64,000 nucleotides of DNA. It comes from Candidatus Kaistia colombiensis (GTDB lineage Bacteria > Pseudomonadota > Alphaproteobacteria > Rhizobiales > Kaistiaceae). Positions within the stretch are counted from its first letter, which is position 1; the number at the start of each line of letters is the position of its first letter. The notes below the pieces were generated by a model. The model searched no databases. It saw only the letters and a list, made by a program, of their open reading frames with translations, and had not been told where the DNA came from. A program made the translations under genes and the position numbers. The stretch is taken from the NCBI GenBank assembly GCA_029203105.1, contig CP119318.1, forward strand, positions 3,548,501 through 3,612,500. Direction: 5' to 3'. Of this stretch, positions 17,944 through 27,900 are shown piece after piece.

Positions 17944-18777
17944 ATGAGCAGGTTGAAAGCACGCAAGATGGAGCAAGCCGTCGATAGCTCGCCCGATTCC
18001 GCCGGCGCCGCCGCTTCGCTCGAGAGCTTCCAGCCGCGGCCCCTTTCCCGCGACGACGGCCCGCTCTACCGCCAGCTCGTGACGATCCTGCGCGAGCCGA
18101 TCGCCAACGGCACGCTGGTGCCCGGCACCTCGCTGCCGCGCGAGGCCGACATCGCGGAGCAGTTCGGCGTCAGCCTGATCACCGTGCGCCAGGCGCTGCG
18201 CGACCTCGAAAATGACGGCCTGATCAAGAAGCGCGCCGCCAAGCCGGCTGTCGTCACGGCGCCGGAATCGCCGGCCAAGCCGAGCTTCGGCTTCCGCAGC
18301 TTCGCGCAGATCGCCGACTCGACCCGGGACCGCGCCCTCGCAGATCCACTCCTATCGCAAGGAGCGCTCCGCAACGCGCCGAGCGCCGCCTTCGGCCTGC
18401 AGCCCGGACGAGAGCTGCCACTGCCTGCGCGCGACCCTGCACCAGAAGGCATGTGCCCCGCCTGCCAGACGACCTTCTACTTCCCGCCGGCAGATCGGCT
18501 CCCGCCTCAAGCGCACCGATTTCGACGACGTCGTCGTCTTCCGCGCCGTCCAGCGCCATCTCGGCATCCAGCTCTCCACCGCGCGCATCACCGTCCGCGC
18601 CGATGTCGCCGACGAGGCCCTGGCCGAGAGCGCTCGACTACAAGGTCGGCGGCCCGATCCTCGATCATGGAGATGCTGTACTTCTCGGCCTCCGGCGAGC
18701 CCGTCGAGCTGACGATCAACAAGAACCGCGCCGATCTGTTCAGCCTTTCCTACGACGCGCCCAACGACCTGATCTGA
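17944..18777 (+). pseudogene. GntR/HutC-family regulator with UTRA-like domain, multiple frameshifts
   Basis: N-terminal winged helix intact in one frame: PLYRQLVTILREPIANGTL, LPREADIAEQFGVSLITVRQ, ALRDLENDGLIKKR. The ligand-binding part is conserved but scattered over three frames. IHSYRKERSA, APSAAFGLQP, DESCHCLRATLHQK, CQTTFYFPP, QIGSRLKRTDFDDVVVFRAV, LDYKVGGPILDH and EMLYFSASGEPVELTINKNR can be joined by removing single extra bases at 18340, 18406, 18490, 18632 and 18670, and by repairing two -1 shifts near 18372 and 18449. I expect one regulator of about 270 residues, probably a repressor relieved by a sugar-derived ligand. The 16-bp sites around it are its likely operators. The start at 17944 could be 17968 instead. 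Confidence 0.75.
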
Positions 18778-18809
18778 CGGCGATCCGCCGTCTGGACAAT
18801 CGCTAAGAC

Positions 18810-18825
18810 ATTATAATAGCATATC
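18810..18825 (+). promoter_or_regulatory. Operator-like 16-bp site 4
   Basis: ATTATAATAGCATATC: thirteen bases identical to site 1 from the left end. Placed 148 bases before the binding-protein gene at 18974, in front of the second importer operon. Confidence 0.65.
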
Positions 18826-18973
18826 TTTATTCGTCAGCATGGAGGAGATGCGGCGGACCGCCGGTCCCTTGCAGGGCCGCCGGCTTATGGTAGCGTTATC
18901 ATGACGGATGCCGCCTGTCGGAAGAAGCATCCGCGCGCAGGCTCGCACAGCGTTCCTTGAGGGAGGAAACACC

Positions 18974-20034
18974 GTGAAGCGCACTGCCGCCGCACTCGCC
19001 GCCCTGTCGGCGATCGCTCTGACGTCGGCTCTCGTTCCGCAGGCCAAGGCCGAGGAAAAGAAGCCCTACAAGATCTATCTCTCCAACAATTTCGTCGGCA
19101 ATGACTGGCGCCAGCAGATGCTGCGCATCGCCGACACCGCCGTGAAGAAGGCGCCGCTGGCCGGCCGCGTCGACCTGAAGGTCGAGAACGTCGAGACCAC
19201 GACCCAGGCGCAGATCAATTCGCTCAACAACATCATCCGCACCAAGCCGGACGCGATCCTGATCGACGTCGGTTCGCCGACCGCGCTGAACCCGACGATC
19301 GAGAAGGCCTGCGCCGCCGGCATCCTGGTCATCACCTTCGACCAGGTCGCCACCGCCGACTGCGCCTACAAGGTGGAATCGGACTGGAGCATGCTGCCGG
19401 CCGTCCAGGCCGAGTGGATCGCCGAGAAGATCGGCGGCAAGGGCAAGGTGTTCGTCGATCGCGGCCTCGCCGGCGCGCCGATCTCCGAGCAGCTGCAATC
19501 CGGCTTCGAGAAGGTGCTGAAGAACTATCCCGGCATCGAGATCGTGGGCTACTTCAACGGTAACTACGCGCTCGGCCCGGAGCAGGAGGGCGTCGCCTCG
19601 TTGCTCGCCGCCCACCCGCAGGTCGATGCCATCCTGACCCAGGGCTACGGCTCGGGCGCCATCAAGGCGCTGCAGGATGCCGGCCGTCCGCTCGTGCCCG
19701 GTCGCCGGCGGCGGCTACAACACCGCCTCGCTCGTCTGCGCCCAGACGGAAGGCGCCCAGTGCATCCTCGAGACCAACCCGGCCTATCTCTCGGCCGAGG
19801 CCCTGAAGCTCGCGGTCGACATCCTCGACGGCAAGGAGGTCAAGGAGAAGCACGTCTTCGTCTACGGGCCGTTCCTCGTCCACCGATCCGCAGCCCTCGA
19901 AGCTCTATCCCGACGTGAAGATGCAGAAGATCGAGGTCGGCACGAACGCCTTCCCGGACCTCGCCCCCGGCCTGTCGCTGCCGATCACGCCCGACTGGGT
20001 CGAGATCACGCCGCAGGAAGCCGCCGGCACCTAA
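18974..20034 (+). pseudogene. Periplasmic sugar-binding protein, two frameshifts
   Basis: RbsB/YtfQ-like binding protein. GTG at 18974 after GGGAGGAAAC gives a standard signal peptide (MKRTAAALAALSAIALTSAL to AKAEEKK). Body: YLSNNFVGNDWRQQMLRIAD, TKPDAILIDVGSPTALNPTI, FDQVATADCAY, LAAHPQVDAILTQGYGSGAI. Extra G at about 19700 (GTG-CCC-g-GTC) and extra C at about 19881 (GTC-c-ACC) break the frame; removing both gives continuous RPLVPVAGGGYNTASLVCAQ and FLVTDPQPSKLYPD, ending at TAA 20032-20034. About 352 residues. First gene of an operon with an ATPase, two permeases, a lactonase and a phosphorylase. Probably intact in life. Confidence 0.85.
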
Positions 20035-20055
20035 GGCGGTAGCGGGGTGAGGAAG

Positions 20056-20162
20056 CCCCTCACCCCAGCCCTCTCCCGCACGCGGGAGAGGGAGCCGACC
20101 GAGCTCAAAGCCGGGGCTTCTTCCAGCCCTCGCCCGCTGTGCGGGAGAGGCTTGGGCGAGGG
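20056..20162. repeat. Two class A palindromes
   Basis: CCCTCTCCCGCACGCGGGAG (in 20056-20092) and CCCTCGCCCGCTGTGCGGGAG (20127-20162), each with CCTCACCC or GGGCGAGGG flanks, between the binding protein and ATPase genes. Confidence 0.7.
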
Positions 20163-20248
20163 TCTTGCTATTCTGCCTGCGACGCGCGCCCGGCTCCGGC
20201 CGTCAGCGGCTCGCCGCTGCAATTCCTGACCGGAGGTCCGGCCTAGCT

Positions 20249-21767
20249 ATGACCGACCTTCTGACCGCCACCGACCGTCACCAAGCGACTATGGCGGCAT
20301 CGCCGCCCTGAGCCGCGCCGATTTCTCCGCCCGCGCCGGCGAAGTCCATGCTCTGCTCGGCGAGAACGGCGCCGGCAAGAGCACCTTCATCCAGATCCTC
20401 GCCGGCGCCGTCCGGCCCGACGGCGGCACGGTCACCCTCGCTGGCCAGCCCTACCGCCCCCGCAACCCGCAGGACGCGCAGCGACGCCGGCATCTCGCCC
20501 GTCTTCCAGGAGCTGTCGCTCGATCCCCGACCTGACCGTCGAAGCAGAACATCTGGTTCCGCCGCGAGCCGCTGTCGGCCGCCCGCACCGTGCGGGCGCG
20601 CGCCACTGCGCGAGGCGACGCTGGAAGCCCTGTTCGCCCGCCACCAGTTCCCGGCGATCCGGCCGGACCAGGAGCTGCGCCGGCTGACGCTGGCCGACCG
20701 CCAGCTGGTCGAGATCGCCAAGGCCCTCTCCGCCGACCCGCAAGGTGCTCATCCTCGACGAGGCGACCTCGGCGCTCGGGCCCCAGCGAGACGGAGTGGC
20801 TGCTCGGGCTTTCGCCAGGGGCTGGCCGAAGGCCGGCACGCTCGTCATCTACATCTCGCACCGGCTCGGCGAGGTGCGCCAGATCGCCGATCGCATCACC
20901 GTCTTCCGCAATGGCGCGACCGTCGCCGCCTACGACACCCAGGACGTCGACGACGAGACGATCATCGCCGACATGCTCGGCCGTCGCATGGACCGCCTCT
21001 ATCCGGATCGGAAGCCGACGGCGACGGAACGGGTCGCGGTCCGCCTGCGCGGCTTCGGCGCCGGCCACCGCCTCGCCGACATCGACCTCGATCTGCGCGA
21101 GGGTGAGGTGCTCGGCGTCGCCGGCATGCAGGGGCATGGCCAGCGCGAGCTGTTCCAGGCGCTGTTCGGCATCGGCGGCGCGCGCGGCACGGTCGAGATC
21201 TGGGGCAAGGCCAAGACGATCCGCGGCCCGCGCCAGGCGCTGACCGGTCGCGACGGCCTGGCGCTGGTGCCGGAGGACCGGCGCAACCACGGCCTGCTCT
21301 TGTCGCGCAGCGTGCGCGAGAACCTGACGCTCTCGGTGATCTCGCGCTTCACCCGCGTCGGCCTCACCGATCCGAAACGCGAGGCAAAGCTGGTCGACGA
21401 GATGATCGCGGCGCTGAAGATCAAGGCCGGTACGCCAGAACAGCTCGCCGGCACGCTTTCCGGCGGCAACCAGCAGAAGGTGATCTTCGGCAAGATGCTT
21501 CTGACCGAGGCGCGGATCCTGCTGCTCTACGACCCGACGCGCGGCATCGACGTCGGCACCAAGGGCGAGATCTTCCAGCTGATGCGCGACCTCGCCGCGA
21601 AGGGCTACGCCATCCTGTTCTATTCGAGCGACCTCGCCGAGCTGGTGCATGTCGCCGACCGCGTCGCCGTGCTGCGCAATCGACGGCTGGCGACGATCCT
21701 CGAAGGCGAGGACAATTCGGAACGGCAGATCCTGCGCGCCGCGATGATCGAAACGAGGGCGGCATGA
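20249..21767 (+). pseudogene. Ribose-type sugar ABC transporter ATPase, ten single-base insertions
   Basis: RbsA-like double ATPase, about 502 residues after repair. From ATG at 20249 the repaired protein starts MTDLLTATDVTKRYGGIAAL, then GENGAGKST, LTLADRQLVEIAKAL and VLILDEATSALG. Single extra bases at 20276, 20289, 20482, 20522, 20544, 20596, 20741, 20784, 20809 and 20831 move the frame ten times within 560 bases; after 20831 it is clean to the stop. The second domain has GMQGHGQREL and LSGGNQQK, but its Walker B reads LLLYDPTRGID (Tyr-Asp in place of Asp-Glu), a variant I have seen in this subfamily. Energises the permeases at 21764 and 22779. Confidence 0.85.
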
Positions 21768-22782
21768 CCATGGCAACGCTCGAACATCAGCCGGCCTGGT
21801 ACCCGCGACGCGACAAGGCCCGGCCGCGGCCCTGCGCGCGACCCTGCTCGACCGCGCGGCGCTGATCATTCCCTGCGTCATGCTGGCAGCCCTGCTCGGC
21901 CTCTACGGCACGCTGCGCGAGGGCGTGTTCACCATCGACGAGCTCAATCTCGACACCGCCGCCGCGATGACGCTGATCCTCGCCGCGACCGGCCAGACGA
22001 TCGTGCTGCTGCGCGGCGGCATCGATCTCTCGATCGGCGGCATGATCAGCCTCGGCACGGTGCTCGCCGCCACCCGCTTCGGCACGGATCCGGGCCAGGC
22101 GGTTGCATGGGCCATCGGCATCGTCGCGATCGGAGCCCTCGTCGGCGCGCTCAACGGACTGCTCATCACCATCCTCCGCCTGCAACCCTTCCTGGTGACG
22201 CTGGCGACGTGGTCGATCCTCTCCGGCACGGCGATGATCATCCTGCCGACCGATGGCGGCAGCCTGCCAGCCGGATGGATGCGGTTCGGCTTTGCCAGCT
22301 GGCTCGGTCTTTCGAGTTCGGTCTGGCTCTTGATCCTGCTCCTCGCCTTCTGGTTCTGGTTCAAGCGGACGCGGCTCGGCATCTCGATCCGCGCCACCGG
22401 CTCGAACGAGCGATCGGCGCTTCTCTCCGGCGTCTCGCCGCTTGGCATCAACGTCGCTACCTATGCGCTCTCCGGCCTGTTCGCGGCGCTGGCCGCGCTC
22501 TACCTGACGACCCAGACCGGCGCCGGCTCGCCCACCATCGGCAAGGACTACATCCTGCCCTCGGTCGCAGCGGCGGTGATCGGCGGCATCAGCCTGTTCG
22601 GTGGTCGCGGCGGCCTCGTCGGCACGATCATCGGTGCCTACATCCTCACCCTCATCGGCAACCTCGTCTTCGTGCTCGAAGTCTCGAGCTACTGGCAGCC
22701 GATCGTCTCCGGCATCATCCTCCTGATCGCCGTGCTCGCCAGCTCGATCGCCGAGAAATCCGCGCGACGGAGCCTCACATGA
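21764..22782 (+). CDS. Ribose-type sugar ABC transporter permease 1 (two indels near start)
   Basis: RbsC-like inner-membrane permease. The ATG at 21764 overlaps the ATPase stop, but the conserved body is in another frame; removing extra bases at 21797 (T) and 21825 (C) joins MTMATLEHQPAGTRDATRPG to AALRATLLDRAALIIPCVML. Without repair, an ATG at 21880 would give 300 residues lacking the first membrane segment. Typical motifs: TGQTIVLLRGGIDLSIGGMI, NGLLITILRLQPFLVTLATW, GGISLFGGRGGLVGTIIGAY. Forms a heterodimer with permease 2, whose start overlaps this stop. Confidence 0.88.
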
Positions 22783-23759
22783 ACCTGCGCCGGCACCGGG
22801 CCATCCTGCTCGCCTATCTCGGCATGATCGTGCTGCTGCTCTTGACCAGCGTCGTGGCGCCCGGCTTCCTGTCGCCGACGCATCTGCGCAGCACGGCCGT
22901 GCTCGCCGCCTTCATCGGCATCGTCGCGCTCGGCCAGACCTTCGTCATCATCGGCGGCGGCATCGACTTGTCCGTGCCCTGGGTGCTGAACTCGGCCGCC
23001 GTGCTGATGACGCTGCTCGCCGGCAGCCAGGACGCGCCGCTGGTCTGGATCGTGCCGCTGCTGCTCGCCGCCGGCGCGCTGGTCGGCATGGTGAACGGGC
23101 TCGGCGTCGCGCTGTTCGGCGTGCCGCCGATCATCATGACGCTCGCCGTCAACGTCATCCTGCAGGGCGGCATCCTCGTCTATACGGGCGGCGCACCGAC
23201 CGCGACGGCGCCGCCGGCGATCCAGTTCCTCGCCGTCGGGCGCGTCCTGGGCTTCCCGGTCGTGGTGCTGATCTGGATCGTGCTCGCCATCATCGCCACC
23301 ATCCTGCTGTCGAAATCGGCCTTCGGCCGGTATCTCTACGCCGTCGGCACCAGCGCCACCGTCGCCGAGTTCTCCGGCGTACCGACCTTCCGGACGACGG
23401 TGCTCGCCTACACGCTGTCCGGCTTCACCGCCGCGCTCGCCGGCATGCTTCTGACCGGCTACACGGCGCAGGCCTATCTCGGCATGGGTGATCCCTATCT
23501 CTTCACCTCGATCGCGGCGGTGGCGATCGGCGGCGCCTCGATCCTCGGCGGCAGTGGCCACTATATCGGCACCATCGCCGGCGCCCTCGTGCTGACGATC
23601 CTGACCGGCCTGCTGCCGGCGCTGAACCTCTCCAGCGGCGCGCTGCTGATCGTCTATGGCGTCGTCATCCTCGTCACCGTCTCGCTCGCCAGCGAGGCCT
23701 TCACGAGCCTTTCCGCCTTCCTGCCGCGCCTGCGCCGGCGGCAAAGCCCGTCTCCCTAG
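22779..23759 (+). CDS. Ribose-type sugar ABC transporter permease 2
   Basis: 326 residues from ATG at 22779, which overlaps the TGA of permease 1 (ATGA), so translation is coupled. Multi-spanning RbsC-family protein: LGQTFVIIGGGIDLSVPWVL, NGLGVALFGVPPIIMTLAVN, GGASILGGSGHYIGTIAGAL. Paired permeases of this kind are typical of YtfT/YjfF-type sugar importers, where two different subunits build the channel. No frameshift from here on. Confidence 0.92.
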   Translation: MNLRRHRAILLAYLGMIVLLLLTSVVAPGFLSPTHLRSTAVLAAFIGIVALGQTFVIIGGGIDLSVPWVLNSAAVLMTLLAGSQDAPLVWIVPLLLAAGALVGMVNGLGVALFGVPPIIMTLAVNVILQGGILVYTGGAPTATAPPAIQFLAVGRVLGFPVVVLIWIVLAIIATILLSKSAFGRYLYAVGTSATVAEFSGVPTFRTTVLAYTLSGFTAALAGMLLTGYTAQAYLGMGDPYLFTSIAAVAIGGASILGGSGHYIGTIAGALVLTILTGLLPALNLSSGALLIVYGVVILVTVSLASEAFTSLSAFLPRLRRRQSPSP

Positions 23760-23769
23760 AGGAAATTCC

Positions 23770-24651
23770 ATGACCGACATCGAATGCGTCTCGGATGCCA
23801 AGGCCCAGCTCGGCGAAAGCACCTATTGGGATCCGGCGAGCGAATATCTCTGGTGGATCGACATCTACGCCAAGGCGATCCACCGCTTCGATCCGCTGAC
23901 GCGTCGCACCGACACCTTCACCGTGCCGGAAAAACTCGGCTGTATCGCCGTGCGGGAAAAGGGCGGCCTGGTGCTGACCATGGCAAGCGGCTTCCACTTC
24001 TTCGATCCCGCCACGGGCGCTGTGACGCCGATCGCCGACCCGGAATCCAACCTGCCCGACAACCGCTTCAACGACGGCAAGACCGACCGGCAGGGCCGCT
24101 TCTGGTCCGGCTCGATGTTCGAGGCGCCTGGCAAGCCCGTGGTCAAGAACGCCTCGCTCTACCGGATGGACGCCGATCTCTCGGTGCACCGGATCGTCGG
24201 CGGCTTCGGTTGCTCGAACGGCCTAGCCTGGAGCCCGGACAGTCGCACGATGTACTACACCGACAGCCACGGCCCGGTGGTCTGGGCCTGGGATTTCGAT
24301 CCCGTCACCGGCGAGGTCGAGAACCAGCGCCCCTTCTTCGACCTTTCGGAGATGGGCGGCGTGGTCGACGGCTCGACCGTCGATGCCGAGGGCTGCTACT
24401 GGGCGACGGTTCCGTTCAAGGGCAAGGTGCTGCGCTACGACCCTGCCGGCAAGCTGATGCGCACGATCGAGCTGCCGACCGACCTGCCGACCTGCTGCGA
24501 GTTCGGGGGGCGGGACCTTGACGTCCTCTATGTGACGACGGCGATCTACAACCGCACGCCGGAACAACTGAAGGACCAGCGGAACCCCGGCGGTCTGTTC
24601 GCCCTTGACGTCGGCGTCAAGGGCTTGCCGCTGGTGCCATTCAAGGGGTGA
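23770..24651 (+). CDS. SMP-30/gluconolactonase/LRE family lactonase
   Basis: Six-bladed beta-propeller, 293 residues, ATG at 23770 with GAGGAAATTCC ahead. Opens a sugar lactone to an aldonic acid using one divalent metal. Metal-site pieces are visible: LGESTYW (Glu), NRFNDGKTDRQGRFW (Asn/Asp), SNGLAWSPD (Asn) and VVDGSTVDAEG (Asp). It lies 10 bases after permease 2 in the same operon. With the SDR dehydrogenases of the regulon it suggests sugar oxidation to a lactone, then an aldonate. The exact sugar is not known. Confidence 0.9.
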   Translation: MTDIECVSDAKAQLGESTYWDPASEYLWWIDIYAKAIHRFDPLTRRTDTFTVPEKLGCIAVREKGGLVLTMASGFHFFDPATGAVTPIADPESNLPDNRFNDGKTDRQGRFWSGSMFEAPGKPVVKNASLYRMDADLSVHRIVGGFGCSNGLAWSPDSRTMYYTDSHGPVVWAWDFDPVTGEVENQRPFFDLSEMGGVVDGSTVDAEGCYWATVPFKGKVLRYDPAGKLMRTIELPTDLPTCCEFGGRDLDVLYVTTAIYNRTPEQLKDQRNPGGLFALDVGVKGLPLVPFKG

Positions 24652-24686
24652 CGCTCTTAGGCTTCATCGCATCGCCAAACGAGGAC

Positions 24687-24705
24687 GGCCGGGCATTGCC
24701 CGGCC
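24687..24705 (+). terminator. Possible weak hairpin terminator
   Basis: GGCCGGGC and GCCCGGCC arms with a three-base loop, 36 bases after the lactonase stop. There is no T-run, so it may attenuate and not end transcription before the phosphorylase gene. Confidence 0.35.
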
Positions 24706-24732
24706 GCGTTCGTATCCCGCGGGCTTCGCGGC

Positions 24733-24871
24733 TCAGGACCCGACGGTGAGGCCAAGCGTGCCCATATAGGTAGAGCGGCGGAATCGTGATCCGCGTGTCG
24801 AAGGGGCAAGTCCCTCCTCCGCTGCAATCCCTCAGAAGATATTCGGCAAGGCTCCGGCCGGCGGCTAAGAT
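24733..24871 (-). pseudogene. Remnant of a LacI-family regulator C-terminus
   Basis: On the minus strand about 45 codons read AAGRSLAEYLLRDCSGGG, TCPFDTRITIPPLY, then after a one-base shift MGTLGLTVGS and a stop at 24733. This is the pattern of the last residues of LacI/PurR-type repressors (subunit helix, then P-F-D-T-R-I-x-I-P). No N-terminal part is present; the upstream side is occupied by the phosphorylase gene. Probably a relic of a regulator lost when this operon was assembled. Recognised by eye only. Confidence 0.5.
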
Positions 24872-24905
24872 GACACGCCGGAAGACCGGCGATTCAGGTG
24901 AGGCG

Positions 24906-27900
24906 ATGATGTCGGACGCAACCAGCCGTGAGTTCGTGACGCCGCGCGACGGACAGCTCGGATTGCGGACCCTCTCCAATCCGGCCGGCCTTTCGATCTC
25001 GGCCCTGCCGAACGGCGCCAGCTTCTCGGTCGCCCATCGCCCCGAGGGCGGCGGCGCGGTGATGATCAACCAAGTCCTCGGCTCGCCGATCGAGGGCGGT
25101 ATCGGCCGGATCTGGCTGCGCGTCGGTGGCGAAGCCTCCTTCGTCGCGCAACTGGTCGGGCCGCGCGCCAAGGTCGATTTCGCCACAGGCGAGAGCCAGT
25201 TCGCCTGGCAAGGCAGGACGAACGGCATCGCCCATCGCGTGACGCTGCGGCTCGACCCGGAGGCGACACGCTGGTTCTGGCAGGCCGAAATCACCAACGG
25301 CACCGATCGCGCCATTCCCTGCGACATTGTGCTAGCGCAGGATATCGGCCTCGGCGGTCGCGGCTTCCTGATGGGCAGCGAAGCCTATGCCTCGCAATAT
25401 ATCGACCACCGCGCGGCACGGCATCCGCGCTTCGGCCCGGTCATCCTGAGCCGGCAGAACCTGTCGCAGGGCGGCCGCTTTCCCTGGCATGCGCTTGGCT
25501 GCGTCGAGGGCGCCATCGCCTTCGCCACCGATGCCATCCAGCTGTTCGGCCCCGCCTTCCGCGAGCGCGACGAGATCGGCATCGGCTTCGGCACCGATCT
25601 GCCCGGCAGCGTCTGGCAGCACGAACTGGCCTGCCCGGCGCTGCAATCGAACCCGACGACGCTGGCGCCGGGCGCGTCGACGCGCTGGACCTTCTTCAGC
25701 CATTTCGAGCCCGACCACCCGGCCGCCTCCGACGATGCCGATCTTGGCCGGCTCGACGGCATCGCCGAGGCGGCGGCAGCGGTTTCGCCGGCGACGGCAG
25801 CCCCGGCAACCAGCGTGCGCAGCCTGTTGCAGGACGCTCCGCCGCAGGACGTCTTGCCGCTCGACGGCGAGCCGCTGGCGAAGCTCTATCCGACGCGGGA
25901 ACTGGAGGAGCGGAGCGCAGGCGCTCTCCTCTCCTTCTTCGTTGCCGATGGCGCGTTGAACCGCCATGTCGTGCTTGCCGAAAAGGAACTACTCGTCGCG
26001 CGCCGGCATGGCGCGATCCTGCGCAGCGGCCAGGCGATGATGCCGGACGAGGCGACGCTCGCCGCGACCTGCTGGATGCATGGCGTCTTCGCCGCCCAGC
26101 TGACGATCGGCAACACCTCGTTCCACAAGCTCTTTTCCGTCTCGCGCGATCCCTACAACATCACCCGCGCCAGCGGATTGCGCATCCTGATCGATGCCGG
26201 CGAAGGTTGGCGGCTGCTCTCGGTCCCCTCAGCCTTCGAGATTGGACTCAGTGATTGCCGCTGGATCTATCAGCTTGCCGACCGCACCGTCACGGTCAGC
26301 GCCATCGCGTCAGGCGCCGAGGCTGCCATGCAGTGGCGCGTCGAGGTCGACGGCCCGGCGGCGCGCTTCCTCGTCTTCGGTCAGGTCGTGCTCGGCGAGC
26401 GCGACTATGAGCAGAGCGGCCGGATCACCATCGACGAAACGTCGAAGCGCTTCACCTTCCAGCCCGGGCCGGACTGGCTCTGGGGCCAGAATTTCCCCAA
26501 TGCCGTCTACCATCTCGTCACCAGCACGCCGGCAGCAGTCGAGGTGGTCGGTGGCGACGAGCTGCTCTATGACGACGGCGCGCCGCGCGGCGGCCCCTAT
26601 GTCGCGCTGCGCACCGGCGCAACCAAGGAACTAGCCTTCGCGGTCGTCGGCTCGATGACCGACGCGGCCGAGGCCCGGAACCTTGCCGATCGTTTCGCCG
26701 CCAGTATTGACGACGCGGCGCTGCTCGCGCCAGCCGACGCCTTCTGGAACACGCTGTTGGGCGCGCTGCCCGAAACGCCGGAGGCCGACGGCCTTTCGGC
26801 CGAGCGGGCGATCCTGCCCTGGCTGGCGCATGACGCCATGATCCACCTCACCGTGCCGCACGGGCTGGAGCAATATACCGGCGCCGCCTGGGGCACGCGC
26901 GACGTCTGCCAGGGGCCGCTCGAATTCATGCTGGCACTCCGCCACGACGAGACGGCGCGAAAAATCCTGACGACACTGTTCGCCGAACAATACCGGACGC
27001 GGGGCGACTGGCCGCAATGGTTCATGCTGCCGCCCTATTCCAACATCCGCGCCGGCGAGGCGCATGGCGACATCGTCGTCTGGCCGCTAAAGGCGCTCTG
27101 CGACTATGTCGAGGCGACCGGCGATTTCGAGATCCTCGACGTCCGCCTGCCCTGGCGGCGCGACGAGGACCTGAAGCCGACCGACGAACACGGCACCATC
27201 CGCGAGCATGTAGAACTGCTGCTCGCGACGGTGAAAGAGCGCTTCATTCCCGGCACGCACCTGATCCGCTATGGCGAGGGCGACTGGAACGACTCGCTGC
27301 AGCCGGCCGACCCGCATTTGCGCGACTGGATGGTGTCGAGCTGGACCGTCGCACTGCTCTACGAGCAGGTGGGCCGCTATGCCGCCATATTGGAACGGGC
27401 CGGCGACCCGGCCGAGGCGGCCGCCCTCGCCTCGCTCGCCGGCGTCATGCGCGGCGACGTCAACCGCTACCTGATCCGCGACGGCGTCATTGCCGGCTAC
27501 GGCCTGTTCGATCCAGGGCATGACCGCGTCGAGCTGCTGCTGCATCCAAGCGACCGGCGCACGGGGCTCTCCTATTCGCTGATTCCGATGACGCAGGCGA
27601 TCCTCGGCGGCCTGTTCACCGCCGCCCAGACCCGCAGCCATCTGGAACTGATCCGCCAGCAGCTGCTCGATCCCGACGGCGCGCGGCTGATGGACCGTCC
27701 GGTCGCCTATCACGGCGGCGTCGAGACGCTGTTCCGGCGCGCCGAATCCGCCGCCTTCTTCGGCCGCGAGATCGGGCTCATGTATGTGCATGCGCATCTG
27801 CGCTATTGCGAGGCGCTGGCCATCAGCGGCGATATCGACGGCGCCCGCGCGGCGCTTGCCCTCGCCAACCCGATCGCCGTGACCGAGTTGCTGCCGCACG

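Noticed and set aside
18453..18806. Separate short genes in the GntR and ATPase region
   Set aside because: The frames are fragments of one conserved protein each, split by single-base insertions.
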